Origin: Lachnospiraceae bacterium
GTDB taxonomy: Bacteria; Bacillota; Clostridia; Lachnospirales; Lachnospiraceae
Length of the DNA: 64,000 nucleotides
Direction of reading: 5' to 3'
NCBI GenBank assembly: GCA_028724245.1
Contig: JAQYDI010000031.1
Coordinates: 1 to 64,000 of the forward strand
The position numbers were made by a program, and so were the translations under genes. Under the pieces are notes generated by a model. The model saw only the letters and a program-made list of their open reading frames with translations. It searched no databases and was not told the origin of the DNA. Positions 27,012-36,312 of this stretch are shown here, piece after piece (the first letter of the stretch is position 1; each line of letters begins with the position of its first letter).

Positions 27012-28550
27012 TCAGTTCCTGACTGCAGCTTCCTGCCCTTTCTTTTTCTCTGTAAACAGTTCTTCTGTCAGCTGTGCCACCGATGCGATGGACGCAACCC
27101 TGGAAATATGTGTTTTCATGCCAAGCTTTTCCGCTTCTGCTGCTGTCTGTTTTCCAATACACACGGCTTCCACCATGCTGTAATCCAGACCGGGCGTTGC
27201 CGCTGCAAAGCCACGTACGGTGGAAGCACTTGTAAATATGGCGTAATCCATATTGCCGGATGCAAATTCCTTCTTCTCATCGATCAGGTGAGATTCCACC
27301 AGAACCGTTTCATAGGTGGGAATGTCATCGATCACCAGATTTCCTGCCTTCTCCAGTTCCTGAATCAGTTCCTGACTGCCGATTCTCGCTCTGGGAATCA
27401 GAATATGTTCACCGCCCCGACAGACTGCCGCCAGTTCCCGTCCGAGGGATTCTCCATCGTAAACAGAAGGCATCAGATCAACAAACATGCCGTGATTTTC
27501 TACTTCTGCTTTTGTTCCTTTTCCGATGACAGCAATCTTCATGCCTGCCATTCTGCGCACATCAACCCCTGCCTTTTTCAGGGCTTCAAAAAAGATCCTC
27601 ACACCGATCTGGCTGGTAAAAACAAGCCACTGATATTTTTCAATGGATGCCATCGCCTGTTTAAGCGGTGCATTGTCGGTGATCGCCTCTGTCTGAATTG
27701 CAGGGAGTTCCACCACCTCCGCACCTTTTTCCCGAAGCTGGTCTGCCATACGGGAAGCCAGTTCTTTCGGCCGCGTTACCAGCACACGGCAGCCCTGCAG
27801 CGGCAGTTTTTCATACCATGCAAACTGATCTGCCACGGTACAGACTTTTCCAACAATAATAATAGCCGGAGTTTCGATTTTTGCCGCATCCGATGCAGCT
27901 TTTAAGGTACCCACAGTGGCAACGACCCGCTTCTGGCGTGCAGAAGTTCCTTTCTGCAGAACAGCAGCCGGCATATCCGGAGACATCCCCGCCTGCATCA
28001 GATTTCTGCAGATATCTTCCATGGCCGTAATTCCCATCAGGAATACCAGAGTACCCTGCGTGCGTACAAGTGCTTCGAAATCAATGTTGTATTCATTGCC
28101 CTTTTTCTTATGACCTGTGATGATATGCAGGGAAGAACAGAAATCACGGTGTGTAACCGGAATCCCGTTGTAGGCCGGTACGGAAATAGCCGAGGTAACC
28201 CCCGGTACGATCTCAAACGGTATATCATGTTCGGCCAGAAGCTCCAGTTCTTCGCCTCCGCGCCCAAACAGGAAAGGATCCCCGCCTTTTAAACGGACCA
28301 CTCTTTTTCCTTCCAGTGCTTTATCCAGCAGCACCTGATTGATCAGTTCCTGTTTCATGGTATGATGTCCGGCACGTTTCCCCACATCGATCAACTCCGC
28401 ATCCTTAGGTACCATGGCAAGCACACCATGACCTACCAGTGCATCATAAACCACTACTTCTGCCTGCTCCAGAACCTGTTTTCCTTTTAATGTAAATAAT
28501 CCCACATCCGAGGGACCGGCTCCTACCAGCCAGACTTTTCCTTTATTCAT
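27012..28550 (-). CDS. Fused uroporphyrinogen-III C-methyltransferase / uroporphyrinogen-III synthase
   Basis: VWLVGAGPSDVGLFTLKG, VVRLKGGDPFLFGRGGEE, GVTSAISVPAYNGIPVTHRD (SUMT), then HemD domain CRVLVTRPKELASRMADQL. Confidence 0.95.
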   Translation of the reverse strand: MNKGKVWLVGAGPSDVGLFTLKGKQVLEQAEVVVYDALVGHGVLAMVPKDAELIDVGKRAGHHTMKQELINQVLLDKALEGKRVVRLKGGDPFLFGRGGEELELLAEHDIPFEIVPGVTSAISVPAYNGIPVTHRDFCSSLHIITGHKKKGNEYNIDFEALVRTQGTLVFLMGITAMEDICRNLMQAGMSPDMPAAVLQKGTSARQKRVVATVGTLKAASDAAKIETPAIIIVGKVCTVADQFAWYEKLPLQGCRVLVTRPKELASRMADQLREKGAEVVELPAIQTEAITDNAPLKQAMASIEKYQWLVFTSQIGVRIFFEALKKAGVDVRRMAGMKIAVIGKGTKAEVENHGMFVDLMPSVYDGESLGRELAAVCRGGEHILIPRARIGSQELIQELEKAGNLVIDDIPTYETVLVESHLIDEKKEFASGNMDYAIFTSASTVRGFAAATPGLDYSMVEAVCIGKQTAAEAEKLGMKTHISRVASIASVAQLTEELFTEKKKGQEAAVRN

Positions 28551-28585
28551 ATCTCTGTATTCCTTTCCTTTTAACTGATGCTGTC

Positions 28586-28661
28586 TATCCAGCCGATACT
28601 GTTCTATCCAGCCGGTATTGTCCTATCCAGCCGATATTGTCCAATTAACCGATATGCTTCC
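28586..28661. repeat. 19-bp tandem repeat, three good copies plus a degenerate fourth
   Basis: tatccagccgatactgttc / tatccagccggtattgtcc / tatccagccgatattgtcc / aattaaccgatatgcttcc. Confidence 0.85.
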
Positions 28662-29547
28662 GTTCATATTCTTCACGCAGCTGTGCAGCCAGCTCCCGTC
28701 CCAGTTCAGACGCACTTTTTTTATCTGCCGGTCCGGTTATGCTTCCGATCAGATGTCCTCCGTCTTTTTCATCATAATACAGCCCTTTAAGATAAATCGT
28801 ACCGTTTTGAATCCGCGCATGAGCTGCCACCGGCGATGTACAGCCTCCGTTCAGTTCTTTTACAAAAGCCCGCTCTGCCAGAGCCGCCATCTCGCCCTCC
28901 GGATCATTATAGCCATTCAGAAAATCATATTCCATATCCGCGCGACCCTGAACCGCCAGGATTCCCTGTCCTGCTGCCGGTATCATTTCTTCCGGATCAA
29001 AATATCTGCTGATCCGATGTTCCAGCCCAAGCCGTTTCACACCTGCTGCGGCCAGAATCAGAGCGGAATACTGACCGCTGTCCAGCTTTGCCAGCCGTGT
29101 GATCACATTACCGCGTACATTGGCAAACTCCGCCTGAGGATACAGTTTTTTGAACTGCAGCATCCGTCTGAGACTGGAGCATCCCACAGGCCGTGAAAAA
29201 TCAATTTCTGTACTTCCTTCAGGAAGTACCAGTACATCCCTTGGATCCTCTCTTCTGGAAAATGCAATCAGCGGAAGATCCTCAGATATCTCCATGGGCA
29301 TATCCTTCAGACTGTGTACGGACAGACAGGTTCTCCCATCCATCAGCGCCTTGTCCAGTTCTTTTACAAAAAGCCCTTTTCCTCCCACTTTATCAAGACT
29401 CCGGTCAAGAATAATATCGCCGGTTGTTTTCATGGTCACCAGTTTTGCTTCCACATCACGATTGTGGCTGTTGATATATTCTTTTACCATTTCAGACTGA
29501 ACAACCGCCAGTTTGCTCTCACGGCTGCCAATATTAACAATTTTCAT
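28645..29547 (-). CDS. hemC: Hydroxymethylbilane synthase
   Basis: VNIGSRESKLAVVQSEMVKEYI, GGKGLFVKELDKALMDG, NGGCTSPVAAHA. Confidence 0.97.
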   Translation of the reverse strand: MKIVNIGSRESKLAVVQSEMVKEYINSHNRDVEAKLVTMKTTGDIILDRSLDKVGGKGLFVKELDKALMDGRTCLSVHSLKDMPMEISEDLPLIAFSRREDPRDVLVLPEGSTEIDFSRPVGCSSLRRMLQFKKLYPQAEFANVRGNVITRLAKLDSGQYSALILAAAGVKRLGLEHRISRYFDPEEMIPAAGQGILAVQGRADMEYDFLNGYNDPEGEMAALAERAFVKELNGGCTSPVAAHARIQNGTIYLKGLYYDEKDGGHLIGSITGPADKKSASELGRELAAQLREEYERKHIG

Positions 29548-29587
29548 TCATAGTTCCTCGTTCCATTATTCCTAAAATGCATAATAT

Positions 29588-29615
29588 ATTGTAACATAGA
29601 AACATGTTCTGTCAA
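29588..29615 (-). promoter_or_regulatory. Predicted sigma-A promoter for hemC
   Basis: Minus strand TTGACA (29615-29610) - 16 bp - TACAAT (29593-29588). Confidence 0.6.
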
Positions 29616-29622
29616 ATAGATT

Positions 29623-29651
29623 TTGACACCATTGCAAAAGAATGTTACAAT
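29623..29651 (+). promoter_or_regulatory. Predicted sigma-A promoter for cbiK
   Basis: TTGACA (29623-29628) - 17 bp - TACAAT (29646-29651). Confidence 0.75.
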
Positions 29652-29681
29652 TTTATTAGTTTAATTCAGGAGGATTTACCA

Positions 29682-30470
29682 ATGAGCGATAGAAAAAAAG
29701 CCATTCTGGTTGTCAGTTTTGGTACCAGCATCAATGAAGCACGCGAAAAAACCATTGACAAAATCGAAGACGATTTTCGTCAGGCATTCCCTGATTACAC
29801 CATATATCGAGCATGGACAAGTAAAATGATCATCCGCAAGATTCTGAAGCGTGATGGCATCCGTATCATGACTGTAACTGATGCAGTAGAACAGATGATT
29901 GCAGACGGAATTCAGGAGCTGATCGTTCAGCCCACTCATATCCTGAACGGTATTGAGAATGATATCATGATTTCGGAAGTGAACTCTTTCGCAGAGCATT
30001 TTGATTCCATTCGATTCGGGAATCCGCTTTTATCATCCACCAATGACAATCTGGCCGTGATTGCTGCCATCAAGAACGAATATCCGGATATTCCCGACAA
30101 TGAAGCGCTTGTTTTCATGGGCCATGGCACGGTACATTTTACCAACACCGTGTATGCCGCTCTTGATTTTACACTGAAGGATTACTGGCACAGCAACATT
30201 TTTATGGGAACGGTGGAAGCCTATCCTTCCATTGACACCTTGGTCAAGCTGGTCAAAGCCCTTTCTCCTGCCAGAGTCCATCTGGCGCCTTTCATGATCG
30301 TTGCCGGCGATCATGCCATTAATGACATGGCCGGTGATGAAGAAGACTCCTGGAAAAATATCTTCCAGCGTGAAGGCTATGAGGTGGTATGCCATCTGAA
30401 AGGAATCGGTGAATATCCTTCCATCCGTAATATTTTCATTAATCATGCGCGGGAAGCCATGGAAACGTGA
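29682..30470 (+). CDS. cbiK: Sirohydrochlorin cobaltochelatase, CbiK type
   Basis: KKAILVVSFGTSINEAREKTIDKIE, PTHILNGIENDIM, FMGHGTVHFTN, PFMIVAGDHAINDMAGDEEDSWK; RBS AGGAGG before ATG 29682. Confidence 0.93.
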   Translation: MSDRKKAILVVSFGTSINEAREKTIDKIEDDFRQAFPDYTIYRAWTSKMIIRKILKRDGIRIMTVTDAVEQMIADGIQELIVQPTHILNGIENDIMISEVNSFAEHFDSIRFGNPLLSSTNDNLAVIAAIKNEYPDIPDNEALVFMGHGTVHFTNTVYAALDFTLKDYWHSNIFMGTVEAYPSIDTLVKLVKALSPARVHLAPFMIVAGDHAINDMAGDEEDSWKNIFQREGYEVVCHLKGIGEYPSIRNIFINHAREAMET

Positions 30471-30512
30471 TTTTATTTTCTGCCGTTTCTGAACCGGTAT
30501 TACATGATAAGC

Positions 30513-30586
30513 AAAAGCCCATATCCTGAAGAAATCAATGCTGTAGTCCTGTCAGCATATGGATTTCTATGGGATATGGGCTTTTT
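30513..30586 (+). terminator. Possible terminator after cbiK with unusually long loop
   Basis: aaaagcccatatcc ... ggatatgggcttttttc, about 46-nt loop. Confidence 0.5.
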
Positions 30587-30668
30587 TCATCTGTGTCTGC
30601 ATCAAACATTTCTCCGGGATTCCAGCCGGACACTGCATCAGGAATCTCAGGCAACGATTCCTGTGTTT

Positions 30669-31124
30669 CTAGTCAATAAACTGCTTCTCCAGTATTCGTG
30701 CAGCATCCGCCAGATATTCCAGACACGGTTTTTTCTTATAGTAGCGTCCGCCGCGTTCCTGAACTTTGGTCATGACTTCATTTCCTTCCAGCGAAGTCAG
30801 CTCACTGCAGTAAATGCTGCCGTTTTCCTTCTTAAATTCATTCATCAGATAGCGGACCATCTCGTAATTTTCCTGCTTTGCTTCAATATTTTTGGGATCT
30901 GTATTGCCGGTTTCCAATCCTGCAATCATTGCCATGGCACAAACTGCACCACATACTTCTTTCATCCTGCCCATACCACCACCAAATGAGCACGAAATCT
31001 TTAATGCCAGGTCCTTGTCAATCCCATATCTGTCACAATATGCAAGAAGGACTGCCTGACAGCAATTGTAACCTTGTCTGAAATTATCCTTTGTCCTTTC
31101 AACATAATTTTCTTTTTTTAACAT
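30669..31124 (-). CDS. C_GCAxxG_C_C family (putative redox) protein
   Basis: RQGYNCCQAVLLAYC ... CSFGGGMGRMKEVCGAVCAMAMIAG ... CSELT spacing. Confidence 0.85.
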   Translation of the reverse strand: MLKKENYVERTKDNFRQGYNCCQAVLLAYCDRYGIDKDLALKISCSFGGGMGRMKEVCGAVCAMAMIAGLETGNTDPKNIEAKQENYEMVRYLMNEFKKENGSIYCSELTSLEGNEVMTKVQERGGRYYKKKPCLEYLADAARILEKQFID

Positions 31125-31322
31125 CAGCGTTTCAAGATCCTTTCAGTATACTACCAGTTCCATAATTGACCGGCGCACTAAAATTCAGAGACCCGGACAG
31201 AGTCCTCAGTTCATAAACCTTAATGCTGACCTCCGGTTTGTTCTTCCTGACTTAATATATCTTACACTAAATCAATCAAAATATAAAGTAGTTATTTGTA
31301 AAAAAATTACGAAAAAACAAAA

Positions 31323-31362
31323 AAGATGCAGAAGGAAACGATTTTGAATCCCTCTGCACCTT
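31323..31362 (-). terminator. Terminator of the PFOR gene
   Basis: Minus strand AAGGTGCAGAGGGA...TCCTTCTGCATCTTTTTTG. Confidence 0.75.
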
Positions 31363-31402
31363 CGTCAGCTATATTTTATACGTATGATACAATCTTTTCA
31401 GA

Positions 31403-34400
31403 TTATTCCTCTACTGAATACAGAGCTACCAGTCTCTGCAGGTGAGCATACTTATCTACTGCGTTCTTTTCAGACTTAGCAAACAGATCTGCAGCTCTTT
31501 CAGGGTTCTTCAGAGCAAGTGAAGTATAACGAACTTCGCCCTTTAAGAAATCCTGATACTGAGACATATCGGGTGTCTTGGAATCAAGGCTGAAAGGATT
31601 CTTGCCTTCTTCCTTCAGAGCAGGGTTGTATCTGAACAGATGCCAGTATCCTGATGCAACTGCTTCAGCTTCTTCTGTCATAGCCTTAGCCATACCCTTT
31701 CTGATACCATGGTTGATACAAGGAGCGTATGCGATGATCAGTGAAGGTCCCGGATATGCTTCTGCTTCAGCGATAGCCTTAACAGTCTGATTGTAATCAG
31801 CACCCATAGCGATCTGAGCAACATATACATAACCATAGCTCATAGCGATACCAGCCAGATCTTTCTTCTTAACGTCCTTACCGCCTGCAGCGAACTGTGC
31901 AACAGCACCAACGTTAGTAGACTTGGAAGCCTGTCCGCCTGTATTGGAGTATACTTCTGTATCGAATACGAAGATGTTGATGTCTTTGCCGGAAGCTAAT
32001 ACATGGTCAACACCACCGAAACCGATATCGTATGCCCAGCCGTCACCACCGAAGATCCACTGTGATTTCTTGGACAGGAAGTCTTTTTCAGCAAGGATTT
32101 CCTGAGCTTTTTCACAGCCGCAGGCTTCTAATGCAGCGATCAGTTTATCTGTAGCAGCACCGTTGGTAGCACCGCAAGCGAATGTATCCAGCCATTCCTT
32201 ACCTGCAGCAACAGCAGCTTCATTATTGCCGTTAGCAACGATATCTTCTACTCTTTCTTTCAGACGTGCTCTGATTGCGTTCTGAGCCAGTAACATACCG
32301 TAACCAAACTCAGCATTGTCTTCGAATAAGGAGTTATCCCATGCAGGACCCTGTCCTTTTTCGTTTACAGTATAAGGTGTAGAAGGTGAAGAGTTGCCCC
32401 AGATTGAAGAACAGCCTGTTGCGTTGGCAATGTACATTCTGTCACCGAATAACTGTGTGATCAACTTAGCGTAGGGTGTTTCACCACAACCTGCACATGC
32501 ACCTGAGAACTCGAGCAGAGGCTGTCTGAACTGAGAACCTTTTACGGTTGCAGCAGCAAACTTGGCAGCTACTTCGGGTTTCTTGGGAATTGTTAAGCCG
32601 TAGTCATAACCAGCCTGAACACCGGCATTAGCTTCGAAGTTCTTCATCTCCAGAGCCTTACCCTGCTTGTTGCCAGGACAAACGTTCGCACAGGAACCGC
32701 ATCCGGTACAGTCGTAAGCGGATACTGTCATGGTGTATCTGAATTCCTTCAGACCTGTGCAGGGAACTGTTTCTACGCCTGCGGGAGCTGCAGCTGCTTC
32801 TGCTTCTGTCATAACAACAGGACGGATTACAGCATGAGGGCAGACATATGCACAGCGGTTACACTGGATACACTTGGAAGAATCCCATACAGGAATATTA
32901 ACAGCGATACCACGTTTTTCAAATGCTGCAGAACCTGAAGGTGTTGTACCATCTACATAATCCTTGAATGCGGATACAGGCAGCTTGTTGCCTTCCTGTG
33001 CATTGATCGGGATCTGAATATTGTTAACGAATTTAACAACATCGGAATCACCTTCTACGGATTTGCCCAGTTCTTCATATTCGCAGTCAGCCCAGCTTGC
33101 GGGTACTTCAACAGCCTTAACCTGCTTAGCACCTGCTTCGATTGCTGCCCAGTTCTTTTCTACAACGTCCTGACCTTTACGTCCGTATGTTGCAGCAGCA
33201 GCTTTCTTCATCAGCTCAATTGCCTTATCTTCAGGAATGATGTTGGCAAGTTTGAAGAATGCGGACTGCAGAATGGTGTTGATACGTGTGGGACCCATGC
33301 CTGTTTCAATACCGATCTTAACACCATCGATTACATACATCTTGATGTTGTGATCAGCAATGTACTTCTTAGCCTGTCCAGGTAAATGTTTTTCAATACC
33401 TTCCATATCCCAGGGGCAGTTCAGCAGGAATGTACCGCCATCCTTGATATCCTGAACCATGTTGTACTTACGTACGTAGGAAGGATTGTGGCATGCTACG
33501 AAGTTAGCCTTGGAAATCAGGTATGTAGAGTGAATAGCTTCCTTACCGAAACGAAGGTGAGAAATTGTCACACCACCTGACTTCTTGGAGTCATAATCAA
33601 AGTATGCCTGAGCATACATGTCTGTATTGTCACCGATAATCTTGATGGAGTTCTTGTTTGCACCTACTGTACCATCGGCACCCAGACCCCAGAACTTGCA
33701 GCTGATTGTTGAAGCAGGAGTTGTATCAGGGTTTTCGCCCAGTTCCAGTGAAAGGTTTGTAACATCATCAACGATACCGATTGTGAATTTCTGTTTTTCA
33801 GTGTTGTTGTAAACAGCAAGGATCTGAGCAGGAGTTGTATCCTTGGAGCCTAAACCGTAACGGCCTGTAAATACCGGTACAGATTCAAACTTTGTTCCCT
33901 TTAATGCTGCAACAACATCCAGGTACAGGGGTTCGCCCATAGCACCGGGTTCTTTTGTTCTGTCAAGAACAGTGATCTTCTTAACTGTTTCAGGAATAGC
34001 TGCAACCAGAGCTTCAGCAGAGAAAGGTCTGTACAGACGAACTTTGATTGCACCAACTTTAGCGCCTGCTGCGTTCATGTATGCGATTGTTTCATCGATT
34101 GTTTCACATACAGAACCCATAGCGATGATGATCTGTTCTGCATCAGGAGCACCTACATAGTTGAATAACTTGTAGTCTGTACCAATCTTGGCGTTGATCT
34201 TGTCCATATATTCCTGAACGATTGCAGGTAATGCATCGTAGTAGGGGTTGCATGCTTCTCTTGCCTGGAAGAAGATATCAGGGTTCTGAGCTGAACCTCT
34301 CTGGCAGGGATGATTGGGATTCAGAGCATGCTTCCTGTACTCAGCCAGAGCATCCATATCCAGCATATCTTTCAGATCTTCGTAATCCCACTCTTCGATC

Positions 34401-34945
34401 TTCTGGATTTCGTGAGATGTTCTGAAACCGTCGAAGAAATTGATGAAAGGAACTTTACCCTTGATTGCTGCCAGATGAGCAACGGGAGTTAAGTCCATAA
34501 CTTCCTGAACGCTGGATTCACAAAGCATAGCACATCCGGTCTGACGGCATGCATATACATCGGAATGATCGCCGAAAATTGACAGCGCATGGGATGCTAA
34601 CGCACGTGCGGATACGTTAAACACACCGGGAAGCTGTTCGCCGGCTACCTTGTACAGGTTGGGGATCATTAACAGCAGACCCTGAGAAGCTGTATAGGTA
34701 GTAGTCAGAGCGCCTGCTGCCAGTGAACCATGTACAGCACCTGCTGCACCTGCTTCAGACTGCATCTCGATAACCTGAACAGGCTGACCGAAGATGTTTT
34801 TCTTTCCTGCAGTTGCCCATTCATCAGCAGCTTCTGCCATAACGGATGAAGGGGTAATAGGGTAGATTGCTGCAACTTCTGTAAAAGCATAAGAAGCATG
34901 GGAAGCAGCATGGTTACCATCCATGGTTTTCATTTTTCTTGCCAT
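31403..34945 (-). CDS. nifJ: Pyruvate:ferredoxin (flavodoxin) oxidoreductase
   Basis: 1180 aa; DGNHAASHASYAFTEVAAIYPITPSSVMAE, CIQCNRCAYVCPH, CTGCGSCANVCPG, FGGDGWAYDIGFGGVDHVLASG, YSNTGGQASKST. Confidence 0.97.
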   Translation of the reverse strand: MARKMKTMDGNHAASHASYAFTEVAAIYPITPSSVMAEAADEWATAGKKNIFGQPVQVIEMQSEAGAAGAVHGSLAAGALTTTYTASQGLLLMIPNLYKVAGEQLPGVFNVSARALASHALSIFGDHSDVYACRQTGCAMLCESSVQEVMDLTPVAHLAAIKGKVPFINFFDGFRTSHEIQKIEEWDYEDLKDMLDMDALAEYRKHALNPNHPCQRGSAQNPDIFFQAREACNPYYDALPAIVQEYMDKINAKIGTDYKLFNYVGAPDAEQIIIAMGSVCETIDETIAYMNAAGAKVGAIKVRLYRPFSAEALVAAIPETVKKITVLDRTKEPGAMGEPLYLDVVAALKGTKFESVPVFTGRYGLGSKDTTPAQILAVYNNTEKQKFTIGIVDDVTNLSLELGENPDTTPASTISCKFWGLGADGTVGANKNSIKIIGDNTDMYAQAYFDYDSKKSGGVTISHLRFGKEAIHSTYLISKANFVACHNPSYVRKYNMVQDIKDGGTFLLNCPWDMEGIEKHLPGQAKKYIADHNIKMYVIDGVKIGIETGMGPTRINTILQSAFFKLANIIPEDKAIELMKKAAAATYGRKGQDVVEKNWAAIEAGAKQVKAVEVPASWADCEYEELGKSVEGDSDVVKFVNNIQIPINAQEGNKLPVSAFKDYVDGTTPSGSAAFEKRGIAVNIPVWDSSKCIQCNRCAYVCPHAVIRPVVMTEAEAAAAPAGVETVPCTGLKEFRYTMTVSAYDCTGCGSCANVCPGNKQGKALEMKNFEANAGVQAGYDYGLTIPKKPEVAAKFAAATVKGSQFRQPLLEFSGACAGCGETPYAKLITQLFGDRMYIANATGCSSIWGNSSPSTPYTVNEKGQGPAWDNSLFEDNAEFGYGMLLAQNAIRARLKERVEDIVANGNNEAAVAAGKEWLDTFACGATNGAATDKLIAALEACGCEKAQEILAEKDFLSKKSQWIFGGDGWAYDIGFGGVDHVLASGKDINIFVFDTEVYSNTGGQASKSTNVGAVAQFAAGGKDVKKKDLAGIAMSYGYVYVAQIAMGADYNQTVKAIAEAEAYPGPSLIIAYAPCINHGIRKGMAKAMTEEAEAVASGYWHLFRYNPALKEEGKNPFSLDSKTPDMSQYQDFLKGEVRYTSLALKNPERAADLFAKSEKNAVDKYAHLQRLVALYSVEE

Positions 34946-35131
34946 TGGAAATTCCTCCTAGATAGTATATAAATTGTTCATTTTAACAATGGGTTGCGGA
35001 TTACCAGTCCGCATTACCCTGATTATAACATCATGTTACCAAAGTTGCAAATAAATATTCTGTTTTTTTTGGCAAAAACAGGCCAAAACAGAGGGTGTCT
35101 TTCAAAAAATACATCCTGAAGCCGGACAGGG

Positions 35132-35971
35132 TCATGATATCAGATGCAGCCTCCTGCAGGCATTGTAAATCCCGTCTTCATAAAGGTCATCTGTTTCACA
35201 GAAGCAGACATTCACCAGTTCCGGATCGGCATGTCCCAGAGCAACCCCAAAATCCACCTGCTCCATCATGGTAATATCATTGATCCCGTCACCAAAAGCA
35301 TACGTATCCGCTTCTGCATAGCCTGTCAGAGTCAGAAAACGCCGGATTCCCGCTCCCTTTCCGCACTCTGCCGGGAAAATCTCCACAGAACTGCCTTTAT
35401 CCAGAGCTTCCATACCTGCAGAAAAGGCCAGAGACATAATCCGCTCTTTTCCGGCTGTGTCGGATGAAATATACGCCTGCTCTGAAGTACCTTTTTCATC
35501 CCACGGGTTCAGTCTTACTGTCAGCTTGCAGATATCATCCGCTTCACAGTCAACCGGCCGTACCTTTCCCTCATAAAATCTTTTATAAAAACGGTAAAAC
35601 TCCAGTGTCTCTCCCGGCTGCTCCGGCTCATCCACATAAAGGTACCTGCTTCCTTCAAATACCGGCATCATCTGTTCTTCTCTGCACAGCCTGTTCATAC
35701 GCCTGATAAACTCCCGGTCAAGGACCTGATACCATAACTCTCTTCCCCTATGGATGATATGTGTTCCGCATCCTGCGATATATCCGTCGAATCCGATATT
35801 CTGTATATACGGTTCTATGCAGGACATGCATCTGCCGGTACAGATCACCGCCTGATTCCCATCTGCCTGAAGCTGCCTGATTGCCTCCAGCGTACTCTGC
35901 GGAATCCCGCGTCTGTCCCCTCTGTAATATAAAGTTCCATCAATATCAAAAAATACAATCTTCATGTTCAT
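35132..35971 (-). CDS. Cof-type HAD-IIB family hydrolase
   Basis: KIVFFDIDGTLYYRG, AVICTGRC, AFGDGINDITMMEQVDFGVALGHA. Confidence 0.92.
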   Translation of the reverse strand: MNMKIVFFDIDGTLYYRGDRRGIPQSTLEAIRQLQADGNQAVICTGRCMSCIEPYIQNIGFDGYIAGCGTHIIHRGRELWYQVLDREFIRRMNRLCREEQMMPVFEGSRYLYVDEPEQPGETLEFYRFYKRFYEGKVRPVDCEADDICKLTVRLNPWDEKGTSEQAYISSDTAGKERIMSLAFSAGMEALDKGSSVEIFPAECGKGAGIRRFLTLTGYAEADTYAFGDGINDITMMEQVDFGVALGHADPELVNVCFCETDDLYEDGIYNACRRLHLIS

Positions 35972-36312
35972 ACTAACTACCCGTCAGACTGTTTTAAAGC
36001 CTGTCCTGTTTTCTTATATAGATTGTACCACTTATAAGTGCACATGTCAAGTCGTGCACAGAACAAATGTTCTGTATTTTCTCATGCTGAACCTGTTCAA
36101 ATCTAACTTAAACATATTTTTAAATACTGTTCAGACTCAATCCCTTTTGTTTATTTTCACAAACAAACAGTACTTTTATCCGTATTCACTGTAAATATTG
36201 TAAAAAACAGTTTGTTTTTTTATATAAATATGGTAAGATAAATTCATCTGACAGGACAGGACCCAGCATCTGTCCACTGTTATTCTAAAAGAAAGGAGAT
36301 TATAGGATTATC

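Noticed and set aside
28586-28661. Possible CRISPR array
   Set aside because: Period is only 19 bp with no spacers; a simple tandem repeat. No other CRISPR-like repeat or cas gene was seen.
29604-29681. N-terminal extension of CbiK (MFCQIDFDTIAKECYNFISLIQEDLP)
   Set aside because: It overlaps the predicted promoter; the AGGAGG RBS precedes ATG 29682.
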